Below are positions 53,569 to 62,222 of a stretch of 64,000 nt of DNA, one piece after another; the stretch's first letter is position 1, and each line of letters begins with the position of its first letter. Under the pieces are notes generated by a model. That model was given only the letters and a program-made list of their open reading frames with translations, searched no databases and was not told the origin of the DNA. The stretch comes from Phreatobacter sp. (lineage in GTDB: Bacteria > Pseudomonadota > Alphaproteobacteria > Rhizobiales > Phreatobacteraceae). Location of the stretch: the NCBI RefSeq assembly GCF_022843985.1, contig NZ_JALHMP010000011.1, forward strand, positions 1-64,000. The letters run 5' to 3'. Both the position numbers and the translations under genes were made by a program.

Positions 53569-54251
53569 ACCGAGGCCTTGCCGAGCGCGGCGCCTTTGGC
53601 GGCGAGCGTCGCATCGACCCAGCTGCGGTCGAGCGTGCCGGCGGCGATGGCCTTCATCGTCGCATCCTCGGCGGCGAGCTGGGCGCGGGCGAGCGCCGCG
53701 ACGGCGGCCACCTCCGCCCGCGGCACGGCGAGAACCCCGTCGGTATCGCCGACGACGAGATCGCCGGGCGCGACATGCTGGCCGCCGATCACCGCACCTG
53801 TATTGATCTCGCCGGGGCCGTCCTTGTAGGGGCCGCGATGGGTCACACCGGCGGCGAAGATGGGCAGGCTCATCGCCGCGATGGCGTCGGAATCGCGGAT
53901 GGCGCCGTCGATGACGATGCCGGCGACACCGTTCTTCAGCGCGATCGTCGCCATGATCTCGCCGATGATGGCATTGGTCAGCACGCCGCCGGCCTCCACC
54001 ACCACCACATCGCCCGGACCGGCCATGTCGATGGCCTTGTGGACCAGGAGGTTGTCGCCGGGCCGTGTCCTGACCGTCAGCGCGAAGCCGAGCATCGGCG
54101 TGCCGTCATGCATCGGCCGCAGCGCCGGGCCAGCGGCGAAGAGCCGGCCCATATTGTCGCTGAGCAGCGCCGTCGGGATGCCGGCGAGCAGCGCCGTCAG
54201 CGCGGGATCGTTGGCATGGGGCTTGGGCAGGACCTGGAAACCGAGGGACAT
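53562..54251 (-). CDS. RraA family protein (4-hydroxy-4-methyl-2-oxoglutarate aldolase-like)
   Basis: 229 residues. The RraA/HMG-CHA aldolase-like fold is seen in TALLSDNMGRLFA (about 27-39), GFALTVRTRPGDNLLVHKAID (about 55-75, trimmed), GDVVVVEAGG (about 80-89) and GIVIDGAIRDSDAI (about 111-124; the DG.(I/V)RD motif carries the metal and substrate ligands). Such proteins are often oxaloacetate decarboxylases or aldolases. It ends GDTDGVLAVPRAE (about 168-180). It is followed by no partner gene; its upstream neighbour on the strand is an exported protein. Confidence 0.92.
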   Translation of the reverse strand: MSLGFQVLPKPHANDPALTALLAGIPTALLSDNMGRLFAAGPALRPMHDGTPMLGFALTVRTRPGDNLLVHKAIDMAGPGDVVVVEAGGVLTNAIIGEIMATIALKNGVAGIVIDGAIRDSDAIAAMSLPIFAAGVTHRGPYKDGPGEINTGAVIGGQHVAPGDLVVGDTDGVLAVPRAEVAAVAALARAQLAAEDATMKAIAAGTLDRSWVDATLAAKGAALGKASVY

Positions 54252-54264
54252 GGCGGGAGCCCGA

Positions 54265-54840
54265 TCAGCCGTTGAAGGATTCGATGGCGGCGATATCGAG
54301 CAGGTCCAGAAGGGCGCGCTTCTCGGCTTCGGTCCCGGATCCCTCGAGAATGATCAGCGTCCGCCCCAGCAGCACCTGGATATTGCCGTCGCGGGAATGC
54401 ACGGCGGTCTTGCCCTTGAAGCGGAAGACACGGCCCATGGCGCCGAGCAGCTGGGCGTTGGAGAACAGCGGCGACAGCTGGGCGATCATCGGGGAATTGG
54501 CAAGCACCTGCAGGGTCACGTGGCGCTCGCCGGTGGAATAGCGCCGCTTGGCGATGAGGCCGCCGCCGAACATGGCTGCGGCGCTGGCATCGGTCTCAGC
54601 CTCGTCGGCGGTCCAGCCGCGCGGCGGGGCGGGCAGGAAGCGCGACAGGCCGCTGGCGCTGCGCTGCGCCAGAAGCTGCGAGGCGACGTCGAGGGCCGCC
54701 TTGGCGGCGACGAGGTCATTGGCCTGATAGGCCTTGCGGGCCTCCTCGATCGCATCGCGGATATCGTCGGCGAAGGCGGGCGAGGCGACGGCGAGCGTCG
54801 CTGCAATGGCGGCGGCGCGCAGCAGGCGGGTCAGGGTCAT
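54265..54840 (-). CDS. Exported protein of unknown function
   Basis: 191 residues. A clear signal peptide (MTLTRLLRAAAIAATLAVAS, cleavage at PAFA-DD) is followed by a helical stretch (RDAIEEARKAYQANDLVAAKA, about 28-48, trimmed) that resembles a TPR-like repeat, then LPAPPRGWTADEAETDASAAA and a beta-rich C-terminal domain with VTLQVLANSPMIAQLSPL (about 108-125). I do not recognise the family. It lies 13 nt upstream of rraA and may be co-transcribed. ATG 54840 has GAGGACC upstream. Confidence 0.78.
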   Translation of the reverse strand: MTLTRLLRAAAIAATLAVASPAFADDIRDAIEEARKAYQANDLVAAKAALDVASQLLAQRSASGLSRFLPAPPRGWTADEAETDASAAAMFGGGLIAKRRYSTGERHVTLQVLANSPMIAQLSPLFSNAQLLGAMGRVFRFKGKTAVHSRDGNIQVLLGRTLIILEGSGTEAEKRALLDLLDIAAIESFNG

Positions 54841-54941
54841 GGCGGGTTGGTCCTCATTGGCGTCGTCCGGCGCGGTGCCGGAATCGTCAGTCGTCCCTGC
54901 CACCGCCTATAGCGGGTCGCCGGCCGATTGACACGCCCCCC

Positions 54942-54966
54942 AAAAAGGGCAGCGGCTCCGCCCCTT
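54942..54966 (-). terminator. Probable terminator of the PHA depolymerase gene
   Basis: On the minus strand, 18 nt after the depolymerase stop, a GC-rich imperfect stem (GGGGCGG...CCGCTGCCC) is followed by UUUUUG. The stem has an internal mismatch, so strength is uncertain. Confidence 0.5.
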
Positions 54967-54983
54967 GCTCGCGGAGGCTGTTT

Positions 54984-56198
54984 CTATTCGCTCGCGAGGA
55001 TCATGTTGCGGACGATCGGATAGACCTGACCGTCCCATTTCCGGCCGCTGAAGACGCCGTAATGGCCGACGCCCGCCTGCATGTGGTGGCGCTTGCGGAA
55101 AGGCTTCAGCTTCGAGGCGAGATCGTGGGCGGCGACGGTCTGGCCGAGCGAGCAGATGTCGTCACGCTCACCCTCGACGGTCAGGAGGGCGGTCCGGCGG
55201 ATGGCGGAGGGGTCGACGGGGCGGCCCTTGTAGGTGAGTTCACCCTTCGGCAGCAGCGCCCGCTGGAAGACCTTGTCGATGGTCTCCAGATAGAATTCCG
55301 CCGTCAGGTCGAGCACGGCGAAATACTCATCGTAGAAGGTCTTGATCGCTTCGGCCTTCTCCGTCTCGCCGCGTGTGAGGTGGCCGTGCAGGTCGAGATG
55401 GGCCTTGATGTGCCGCTCCTTGTTCATCGACAGGAAGGCGATGAGCTGGAGGACGCCCGGATAGACGCGCCGGCCGGCGCCGGCGCAGGGCAGGGGCACC
55501 GTCGAGATCAGGTTCCTCTCGAACCACTCGAAGGGATGGCTGGTGGCGAGATCGTTGACCTTGGTCGGGTTGACCCGCACGTCAACGGGGCCGGCCATCA
55601 GCGTCAAGCTGCTGGGTTGGTCCGGATCGCCGGCCTGCGCCATTACCGCGGCGGCGACGAGCGCCTGCACGCAGGGCTGGCAGACCGCGACCACATGCGA
55701 TCCCGGCCCCATCACATGCAGGAAGTCGATGATGTGCTCGACATATTCGTCGAAGCCGAAACGTCCCGCCGTCCATGGAATGTCGCGGGCGCTGTGCCAG
55801 TCGGTGATGAAGACGTCATGGTCCTGCAGCATCGTCCGCGCCGTGCTGCGCAGCAATGTCGCGAAATGGCCGGAGAGCGGCGCCACCAGCAGCACTTTCG
55901 GCTGGGTGACGTCGACATCCTTGCGGAAATTGAGCAGCGTTCCGAAGGGCGTGACGTGGACGGGGACCTCCGATACAGCCGCCTCGCGGTTGCCCACCAT
56001 GACGCTGGTGATCCCGTAATCCGGACGGGTATGGATGACTCCGGTGCGGCCGATCATCTCCCAGGACGCCATGATCTCGCGGCCGAGCCGTCCTTGCGAT
56101 GCGAAGAGAGCGGGGCCGAACAGGGCACCGGCCATGCGGGCAGCATCACGTACGGGCTCGAACATCCGCTGCTGGAATTCGAACGCGTGGTACAGCAT
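54984..56198 (-). CDS. phaZ: Intracellular polyhydroxyalkanoate depolymerase
   Basis: 404 residues, typical of PhaZ of the short-chain, intracellular type. The family start MLYHAFEFQQRMFEP, the strand VLLVAPLSGHFATLLRSTARTM (about 102-123, trimmed), DVFITDWHSARDIP (about 128-141) and the nucleophile region VVAVCQPCVQAL (about 169-180, Cys173) all match. The final HYGVFSGRKW (about 384-393) supplies the His. It releases hydroxybutyrate from storage granules. ATG 56198 is chosen; the upstream frame adds unrelated residues. Confidence 0.95.
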   Translation of the reverse strand: MLYHAFEFQQRMFEPVRDAARMAGALFGPALFASQGRLGREIMASWEMIGRTGVIHTRPDYGITSVMVGNREAAVSEVPVHVTPFGTLLNFRKDVDVTQPKVLLVAPLSGHFATLLRSTARTMLQDHDVFITDWHSARDIPWTAGRFGFDEYVEHIIDFLHVMGPGSHVVAVCQPCVQALVAAAVMAQAGDPDQPSSLTLMAGPVDVRVNPTKVNDLATSHPFEWFERNLISTVPLPCAGAGRRVYPGVLQLIAFLSMNKERHIKAHLDLHGHLTRGETEKAEAIKTFYDEYFAVLDLTAEFYLETIDKVFQRALLPKGELTYKGRPVDPSAIRRTALLTVEGERDDICSLGQTVAAHDLASKLKPFRKRHHMQAGVGHYGVFSGRKWDGQVYPIVRNMILASE

Positions 56199-56253
56199 GG
56201 GTGGTCCGGGGTGGGTCGAGATGCCACCTTGGCATCGATCCAAAAAAAGCTAG

Positions 56254-56271
56254 TGCACTTTCTGTTGCACT
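56254..56271. promoter_or_regulatory. TGCACT direct repeat upstream of phaZ
   Basis: TGCACT occurs at 56254 and again at 56266, a 12-bp period, in the divergent interval between phaZ and the GST gene. TGCA-rich sites are typical of PHA-granule regulators (PhaR), so this is a plausible, unproven operator. Confidence 0.35.
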
Positions 56272-56332
56272 GCGAGAGTATTCTTTCTGTCGGATCTCTG
56301 CATCAGAGCCGCCGTCACCGGGGAGGTTCGGG

Positions 56333-56989
56333 ATGGCCAAGGCCAAGCTCACCATTTCGAGCAAGAACTATTCGTCCTGGTCGCTGCGCGGCTGGCTCCT
56401 CTGCAAGATGTCCGGCATCGCCTTCGACGAGGTGCCGATTCCCGTCGATGATCCGGGGCAGCGGGCCGAGCTCCTGTTGCTCTCGCCGTCGTTCCTCGTT
56501 CCGGCGCTGACCGACGAGGGCGCCAAGATATGGGGCACCTGGGCGATCGCGGAATATCTGCACGAGACCTTTCCCAAGGCGGGTCTGCTGCCCCGGGACC
56601 GCGTGGCACGGGCCCATTGCCGCTCCATCTCGGGCGAGATGCATGCAGGTTTCCAGAACCTGCGCTCGGCCCTGCCGATGAATCTCAAGGCCCGCCATGC
56701 AGGCTTCAAGATCTGGGCCGGGGCTCAGCCCGACATCGACCGCATCCTCGCCATCTGGGACGAGTGCCTTTCCACCTATGGCGGCCCCTGGCTGTTCGGG
56801 GCGTCGCCGACGGTGGCCGACGCCATGTATGCGCCGGTCTGCATGCGATTCTACACCTACGATGTCCCTCTGGATGCCACAGCCGCCGCCTATTGCCGGA
56901 CCGTCATGGACTGGGCGCCGCTGAGGGAATGGATCAAGGCCGCCAAGGCCGAGCCCGAGGAGATCGAGGAACTGGATGTCGAGTTCTAG
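56333..56989 (+). CDS. Glutathione S-transferase
   Basis: 218 residues. N-terminal GST domain: KLTISSKNYSSWSLRGWLLC (about 5-24; the SSWS site binds glutathione), SFLVPALTDEG (about 53-63) and IWGTWAIAEYLHETFP (about 66-81). The helical C-terminal domain has FGASPTVADAMYAPVCMRF (about 155-173). It is the YfcF/maleylacetoacetate-isomerase-like type without a defined substrate. ATG 56333 has GGGGAGG upstream. It overlaps the DUF3750 gene by 14 nt. Confidence 0.93.
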   Translation: MAKAKLTISSKNYSSWSLRGWLLCKMSGIAFDEVPIPVDDPGQRAELLLLSPSFLVPALTDEGAKIWGTWAIAEYLHETFPKAGLLPRDRVARAHCRSISGEMHAGFQNLRSALPMNLKARHAGFKIWAGAQPDIDRILAIWDECLSTYGGPWLFGASPTVADAMYAPVCMRFYTYDVPLDATAAAYCRTVMDWAPLREWIKAAKAEPEEIEELDVEF

Positions 56990-57740
56990 GCCCGGCCGGA
57001 GCCGGCGGATTGCCCTGGCCTTTCTGCTGCTGTTCCTGCTGCCCATCGGCTGGTCCGCCGGCCATTACGCGGCCGGTGACCAGGGTCCCGACTGGTCGGC
57101 TGCAGGCCGGGCCAGCGCCGGGCTCCTGGCACCCGCCGGGGCGACGCCTGAGGCGGTGATCCGCGTCTATGCCGCCCGCACGGTGCGCTGGCGCGGCATC
57201 TTCGCCACCCATACCTGGATCGTGGTGAAGGAGGCGGGTGCCGCCCGCTATGACCGGTTCGACTATACCGCCTGGGGCGAACCGATCCGCATCAACGGCT
57301 TCGTCGCCGACGGTCGCTGGTTCGGGCGCGAGCCGGAACTGGTCTTCGCTGCCGACGGCGCGACGGCCGCCGCCGCCATTCCCAGGATCCGCGCCGCCAT
57401 CGCCGGCTATGTCCATGCCAATCGCGGCGACTACCGCGCCTGGCCGGGGCCGAATTCCAATACGTTCGTCGCCGCGGTTCTCGCCGCCGCCGATCTGGAG
57501 GCGACCCTGCCGCCGACCGCCATCGGCAAGGACTTTCCCCATGATGGCCGCTGGCTTGCGCCCGCGGCGGCCGGCCTCGGCTTCCGCGCCACGCTCGGCG
57601 GCTATCTCGGTCTCACCATCGGCTGGTACGAGGGGCTGGAAATCAGCCTTTTCGGCGCGGTTCTCGGCCTCGACTTCCGCCGCCCGGCCATCAAGCTGCC
57701 GGCCATCGGCCGCATCGGCATGGGCGAGAGCTTCGTCTAG
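56976..57740 (+). CDS. DUF3750 family protein, probably membrane-anchored
   Basis: 254 residues. A basic N-terminus and one hydrophobic helix ([20 protein letters not shown], about 12-31) anchor or export it. The conserved core includes [22 protein letters not shown] (about 61-82, trimmed to [13 protein letters not shown]), [14 protein letters not shown] (about 154-167; Asn-Ser-Asn-Thr-Phe motif) and [14 protein letters not shown] (about 206-219). The family is widespread but uncharacterised. It overlaps the GST gene upstream and converges with yaiI, overlapping by 4 nt. Confidence 0.9.
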   Translation: MSSSRPGRSRRIALAFLLLFLLPIGWSAGHYAAGDQGPDWSAAGRASAGLLAPAGATPEAVIRVYAARTVRWRGIFATHTWIVVKEAGAARYDRFDYTAWGEPIRINGFVADGRWFGREPELVFAADGATAAAAIPRIRAAIAGYVHANRGDYRAWPGPNSNTFVAAVLAAADLEATLPPTAIGKDFPHDGRWLAPAAAGLGFRATLGGYLGLTIGWYEGLEISLFGAVLGLDFRRPAIKLPAIGRIGMGESFV

Positions 57741-58213
57741 CCGCCATAGCCCGCCCGCTTCAGCCGGTTCACCGTCAGGTCCATGGCCGAGAGAAAGGCC
57801 GAGCGGTCGCGGGCGGCAAAGGCCGGCGGACCGCGGGTCTGGCCGCCCGCCGAGCGGATGTCGTCCATGAGGTTGCGGGTGGCCAGCGCCATGCCGATCG
57901 AGCCGGCGTCGAAAATGCGGCCGTTCGGCGCGAGCGTGGCGGCACCTGCCTTCACCGTCCGCGCCGCCAGCGGAATGTCGGCGGTGACGACGATGGCGCC
58001 GGCGCCGGCGCGCTCGGCGATCCAGTCGTCGGCGACGTCGGGACCCTCGCTCACCACGACGCGCTCGATCCACGGCTCGCGCGGTACGGCGATCGGGCTG
58101 TTCGCCACCACCTTGACGGCGAGGCCGTAGCGCTGGGCGACGCGGTAAACCTCGTCCTTCACCGGACAGGCATCGGCATCGACATAGACGACGATCGGAC
58201 CGCCCGCCGTCAT
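57737..58213 (-). CDS. YaiI/YqxD family protein (UPF0178)
   Basis: 158 residues. Family signatures: [20 protein letters not shown] (about 9-28), [10 protein letters not shown] (about 35-44), [12 protein letters not shown] (about 53-64), [13 protein letters not shown] (about 75-87) and the closing [16 protein letters not shown] (about 136-151). A PIN-like fold suggests a nuclease or nucleotide-related role, but function is unknown. Its ATG is 4 nt from the stop of the helicase gene upstream, so it is likely co-transcribed with it. Confidence 0.94.
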   Translation of the reverse strand: MTAGGPIVVYVDADACPVKDEVYRVAQRYGLAVKVVANSPIAVPREPWIERVVVSEGPDVADDWIAERAGAGAIVVTADIPLAARTVKAGAATLAPNGRIFDAGSIGMALATRNLMDDIRSAGGQTRGPPAFAARDRSAFLSAMDLTVNRLKRAGYGG

Positions 58214-58217
58214 AGCG

Positions 58218-59984
58218 TCACTGGCGCTCGCGATTCTTGCGGTGCTTGAAGCCGCCGCGCTCGGCCTTGCCCTTGGGCGAACCCGGCGGCGGGCGCTTCT
58301 TGGCATAGGGCTTGGCGTCGCGCGTCTCGCGCCCCTCGTCCGGCCGCTGGCGGAAGCGCGGCGGCGGTGCGCCGCCCTCGCCCTCCTGGATCGGGGTGAT
58401 GAACACGTCGTCCGCATTGGCCTTGCGGGCATTGACGATGAAGGTCTCGGCGAGGGCCGCCGACACCTGGAACTCCGTCGTCGTGTCATGGATGCGGATG
58501 GCACCGATATCGTCGCGCGTGACCTTGCCGCGGCGGCAGATCATCGGCAGCAGCCATTTCGGATCGGCGCGGTTCTGCCGGCCGACATCGGCGCGGAACC
58601 AGGCCATGTCGCCGGTCATCTTCAGGTCGCGCTCGGGCCGACCGCGCGGCCCGGCGGTGGCGCTGCGGGCGAAGCCCGGATCGGAGACCTCCTCCGGCTC
58701 GGGCAGGCGAGAGCGCAGCACCCGTGCCAGGGCGACGGCAATGTCCTCCGCCGACTTGCGCTCCATCAGCACCGCGGCGACCTGACGGTCCTCCTCGCTG
58801 GCCTCCTCGGTCAGCAGCGGGTCGGCGAAGATGCGCTCGCGGTCGAGGGCGCGGATGTCGTCGGCGGTCGGCGGGCCGGTCCATTCGGCCCGGATGCCGG
58901 CTTCGGCGAGCAGGCTTTCGGCGCGGCGACGCCGCGTCGTGGGCACGAGGAGGACGCTGACGCCCTTGTTGCCGGCGCGGCCCGTGCGGCCGGAACGATG
59001 CTGCATCACCTCGGCGTCGTGCGGCAACTCGGCATGGATGACGAGGGCGAGGTTCGGCAGGTCGATGCCGCGCGCCGCGACATCGGTGGCGACGCAGATG
59101 CGGGCACGCCCGTCGCGCAGGGACTGCAGGGCGAGGTTGCGCTCGTGCTGGCCGAGTTCGCCCGACAGGAACACGGCGGAGAAGCCGCGCTCCACCAGCG
59201 TCGCCTGCAGGTGGCGCACGGCGTTGCGGGTATTGGCGAAGACGATCGCCGTCTTCGGCTCGAGCTGGCGCAGCACGTTGACGACCGCGTGCTCGACCTC
59301 GTTCGGAAAGACCCGGATCACGCGGTAGTCGATGTCCTGGTGGCCGCGTTCGCCGGCCCCGGATTCGATGCGCAGGGCCTGGCGCTGGTAGCGCTTGGCA
59401 AGGGTGGCGATGGCGGCGGGGATCGTCGCCGAGAACAGCAGGGTGCGGCGATCCTCGGGGGTGGCGTTGAGGATGAACTCGAGATCGTCGCGGAAGCCGA
59501 GATCGAGCATCTCGTCGGCCTCGTCCAGCACCACGGCCTTGGCCTCGAACGGTTCGAGCGCGCCGCGTTCGATATGGTCGCGCAACCGGCCCGGCGTGCC
59601 GACGACGATATGGGCGCCGTCCTCGAGCAGGCGCCGCTCGCGGCGCGCGTCCATGCCGCCGACACAGGCGATGATGCGCGCCCCGGTATCGGCATAGAGC
59701 CAGGTCAGTTCGCGCTGCACCTGCAGCGCCAGTTCGCGCGTCGGCGCCACGACCAGCGCCAGCGGCGCGGCGGTGCGGTGCAGGCGCTCGGCATCCCCCA
59801 TCAGGGTGTCGACGAGGGCCAGACCATAGGCGACCGTCTTGCCTGATCCCGTCTGGGCAGAGACAAGGAGGTCGCGGCCCGCGGCCGCGGGCGCCAGAAC
59901 GGCGCTCTGGACCGGGGTGAGGTCGACATAGTCCCTGGCGGCGAGGGCCGCGGCCAGTTGCGATGGGATGATGGCTTCGGTCAC
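58218..59984 (-). CDS. DEAD/DEAH-box RNA helicase, DbpA/CsdA-type
   Basis: 588 residues from a GTG at 59984. Helicase motifs in order: LTPVQSAVL (Q motif, about 22-30), AQTGSGKT (about 43-50), PTREL (about 80-84), TPGR (about 123-126), DEAD (about 147-150), SAT (about 180-182), [10 protein letters not shown] (about 292-301) and HRSGRTGR (about 322-329). After an acidic linker, residues about 470-545 form a DbpA-type RNA-binding domain, followed by a basic disordered tail rich in Arg/Lys. It likely acts in ribosome assembly or cold adaptation. Start choice is uncertain; the frame is open upstream but not protein-like. Confidence 0.94.
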   Translation of the reverse strand: MTEAIIPSQLAAALAARDYVDLTPVQSAVLAPAAAGRDLLVSAQTGSGKTVAYGLALVDTLMGDAERLHRTAAPLALVVAPTRELALQVQRELTWLYADTGARIIACVGGMDARRERRLLEDGAHIVVGTPGRLRDHIERGALEPFEAKAVVLDEADEMLDLGFRDDLEFILNATPEDRRTLLFSATIPAAIATLAKRYQRQALRIESGAGERGHQDIDYRVIRVFPNEVEHAVVNVLRQLEPKTAIVFANTRNAVRHLQATLVERGFSAVFLSGELGQHERNLALQSLRDGRARICVATDVAARGIDLPNLALVIHAELPHDAEVMQHRSGRTGRAGNKGVSVLLVPTTRRRRAESLLAEAGIRAEWTGPPTADDIRALDRERIFADPLLTEEASEEDRQVAAVLMERKSAEDIAVALARVLRSRLPEPEEVSDPGFARSATAGPRGRPERDLKMTGDMAWFRADVGRQNRADPKWLLPMICRRGKVTRDDIGAIRIHDTTTEFQVSAALAETFIVNARKANADDVFITPIQEGEGGAPPPRFRQRPDEGRETRDAKPYAKKRPPPGSPKGKAERGGFKHRKNRERQ

Positions 59985-60081
59985 GTGGCGGAATGTCCTG
60001 AATGGTCCGAGCCGGCGGAAGGAAGGGCCGGTCAGGGATCGGCGGACATGGCGGCTTCGGAGGTTGGCCGTCTCCCTAGGC

Positions 60082-60117
60082 GCATCCGCGACAAAAATCC
60101 ATGTTTTTCGCAGATGC
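60082..60117. promoter_or_regulatory. Imperfect inverted repeat between the helicase and msrQ genes
   Basis: GCATCcGCGA and TCGCaGATGC are 10-bp arms with one mismatch, flanking an A/T-rich centre (CAAAAATCCATGTTTT). A second dyad, CACCGCAAC-N22-GTTGCGGTG with perfect 9-bp arms, lies at 60159-60198. Both are in the 256-nt divergent interval and could be regulatory; I cannot assign a regulator. Confidence 0.35.
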
Positions 60118-60240
60118 GGTAGATCCCGCCAGCTCCGACGCGCCGGAGGCCCGGGCCTCACCGCAACGTGAGGGGCGATACAGTAACCTGTTGCGGTGCT
60201 CTCGCGTATGGCATGACATCGGGCCGTCAGGGGATCTTGC

Positions 60241-61098
60241 ATGCTGCCGTGGAACGACCGGGCGGGGAATCTCTCCGTTCTCAAGCTCATCGTCTTCCTG
60301 GGGATCCTTGCGCCTGGGGCGTGGATCGCCCTCCAGGCGGCGACGGGCTCGCTCGGCGCGAAACCGATCACCGCGGCTATTCACCAGTCCGGCGACTGGT
60401 CCCTGCGGCTGCTTCTGGTCGCCCTTCTGGTGACGCCGCTGCGTTTCATCGCCGACTGGCCGAAGCTGATCGCCGTGCGCCGCATGGTCGGCGTCGCCGC
60501 CGCGGCCTATGCGCTCGTCCATCTCCTCTTCTACGTGGTCGAACAGGCCTATGACCTGCAGAAGGTGGCGAGCGAGATCCTCCTGCGCTTCTATCTCACC
60601 ATCGGCTTCGTCGGCGTCGTGGGGCTGCTCGTCCTCGCCGCGACCTCGACCGACGCCATGATCCGCCGGCTCGGCAGCACCGCCTGGAACCGGCTGCATC
60701 TGCTGACCTATCCGCTCACCTTCATCGCCATCTGGCATTTCTTCCTGCAGACCAAGATCGACGTGTCGCAGCCGGCGCTGATGCTCGGCTTCTTCGTCTG
60801 GCTCATGGGATTCCGGCTGATGCGGCGCCGGGGGATCGCGCCGCGGCCGTTGCAACTCGCCGGTCTCGCCCTCATATCGGGGATCGCCACGGCCCTGCTC
60901 GAGGCGCTGTGGTACGCGACTATGACCGGTGTCATGGCCTCGCGCATCCTTCTCGCCAATCTCGACATCGCCTTCGGGGTGAGGCCGGCCCTGTGGGTGG
61001 TTCTGGCGGGCCTGGCGCTGGCGCTGGTCAGTCTCGTCCGGCTCCGTGCCCGGCGGGACGCGCCTGCCCCGCGTCGGGCAACCGCCGGCGCGCGATGA
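60241..61098 (+). CDS. msrQ: Ferric reductase-like heme membrane protein, MsrQ
   Basis: 285 residues with about six helices. MsrQ/YedZ landmarks: [25 protein letters not shown] (about 43-67, trimmed to [11 protein letters not shown]), [19 protein letters not shown] (about 81-99), and the His-rich [22 protein letters not shown] (about 149-170, trimmed; His ligands for heme). It delivers quinone-derived electrons to the periplasmic methionine sulfoxide reductase MsrP. msrP is not adjacent; a methionine-R-sulfoxide reductase gene follows instead. Confidence 0.92.
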   Translation: MLPWNDRAGNLSVLKLIVFLGILAPGAWIALQAATGSLGAKPITAAIHQSGDWSLRLLLVALLVTPLRFIADWPKLIAVRRMVGVAAAAYALVHLLFYVVEQAYDLQKVASEILLRFYLTIGFVGVVGLLVLAATSTDAMIRRLGSTAWNRLHLLTYPLTFIAIWHFFLQTKIDVSQPALMLGFFVWLMGFRLMRRRGIAPRPLQLAGLALISGIATALLEALWYATMTGVMASRILLANLDIAFGVRPALWVVLAGLALALVSLVRLRARRDAPAPRRATAGAR

Positions 61099-61114
61099 CA
61101 GGAGGGCCCAGGTC

Positions 61115-61576
61115 ATGGGACTTTTGCAGCAACTGACCGCCCTGTTCGGAACGAAGGGAGACGACACGATGAATGTTGCCACCAAGACCTTTCCCGTCAC
61201 CAAGACCGACGAGGAATGGCGCCGCATCCTGACGGCCGAGCAGTATCAGGTGTTGCGCGGCCACGGCACGGAGCGGCCGGGCAGCTGCGCCCTCAACCAC
61301 GAGAAGCGCGCCGGCACCTTCTCCTGTGCCGGCTGCGGACAGAAGCTCTTCGTGGCGGCCAAGAAATTCGAGAGCGGGACCGGCTGGCCGAGCTTCGACC
61401 AGCCCCTGCCGGGCGCGGTGGAGGAGACGGTCGACCGCTCGTGGGGCATGGTGCGTACCGAGGTGCACTGTTCCAGCTGCGGCGGCCATCTCGGCCATGT
61501 CTTCCCCGATGGCCCGCCGCCGACGGGCCTGCGCTACTGCATCAACGGCGTGGCGCTGACCTTCGAACCGGCCTGA
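61115..61576 (+). CDS. msrB: Peptide-methionine (R)-S-oxide reductase
   Basis: 153 residues as drawn. MsrB hallmarks: Zn ligands in CAGCGQ (Cys71, Cys74) and CSSCGG (Cys119, Cys122), SGTGWPSF (about 87-94) and the catalytic Cys142 in RYCINGVAL, with Cys58 (GSCALN) as possible resolving residue. It reduces methionine R-sulfoxide in proteins. There are two credible starts: ATG 61115 (AGGAGGG 9 nt upstream) and ATG 61169 (GGGAG 8 nt upstream), so a short form of 135 residues is possible. No signal peptide is seen in either form. Confidence 0.94.
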   Translation: MGLLQQLTALFGTKGDDTMNVATKTFPVTKTDEEWRRILTAEQYQVLRGHGTERPGSCALNHEKRAGTFSCAGCGQKLFVAAKKFESGTGWPSFDQPLPGAVEETVDRSWGMVRTEVHCSSCGGHLGHVFPDGPPPTGLRYCINGVALTFEPA

Positions 61577-61673
61577 CACGGCGGCGGGCAACCGGGCATT
61601 AACGGGGCGATGCGATCATGATCCCGGACCCTCCGGACGGCCCTCTCCGGAGCCCATCGAACCGAGTGCCCGC

Positions 61674-62222
61674 ATGACCTCGCCCGCCGTCCCGCCGCCC
61701 TTCGACCGCGAGAGGGCCCTGATCGACGTGACGCGGGTCATCGTCGCCAGCGCGCTGACCATCGGCTCGGTGATGCTCACCGCCTTCGGCTTCGTCGAGC
61801 GCGTCGTCGGCATCGACAAGATCGCCACCGACCGCCGTTTCGCCCTGCTCGCGCTGATGCCCGGGGCGGCGGCGCTGGCCTTCCTTGCCAGCGGCCGGGC
61901 GCTCGGCGCGCTCTTCGACGTGAGCGTGCCGCCGCGCGCCGTCCCGGCCTGGCAGCGCGCCCTGTTGCGCTTTACGGACATATCGGGCGCCTATGGCCTC
62001 TTCGCCGTTGTCATTTCCGGCCTTGTCGGCGTCGCCACCTTCCTGTCCATCGCTCTGATGCTGGACCTGAGGTTCGTCATCCTGTCGAGCCTGAGCGGCA
62101 TGCTCGCCTTCTGCGTGGCGCTGTCGGGCATGCTGATGCGCTACTCGCCGCGCCGCCGACTGATCGACCTGGCATTGGCCGTATCGATCGTTGCAGCCAT
62201 GGCGATCGACCAGTTCTTCTGA
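61674..62222 (+). CDS. Small membrane protein of unknown function
   Basis: 182 residues with about four to five hydrophobic helices: VTRVIVASALTIGSVMLTAFGF (about 19-40, trimmed), FALLALMPGAAALAFLASG, AYGLFAVVISGLVGVATFLSIAL and LIDLALAVSIVAAMAIDQFF. Loops are basic and Asp/Arg rich (GIDKIATDRR, about 46-55). I do not recognise the family. It ends one base before the stop of the convergent ABC ATPase gene. Confidence 0.78.
   Translation: MTSPAVPPPFDRERALIDVTRVIVASALTIGSVMLTAFGFVERVVGIDKIATDRRFALLALMPGAAALAFLASGRALGALFDVSVPPRAVPAWQRALLRFTDISGAYGLFAVVISGLVGVATFLSIALMLDLRFVILSSLSGMLAFCVALSGMLMRYSPRRRLIDLALAVSIVAAMAIDQFF

Noticed and set aside
58242-59846. 534-codon plus-strand frame opposite the DEAD-box helicase
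   Set aside because: Antisense shadow; the minus strand carries all helicase motifs.
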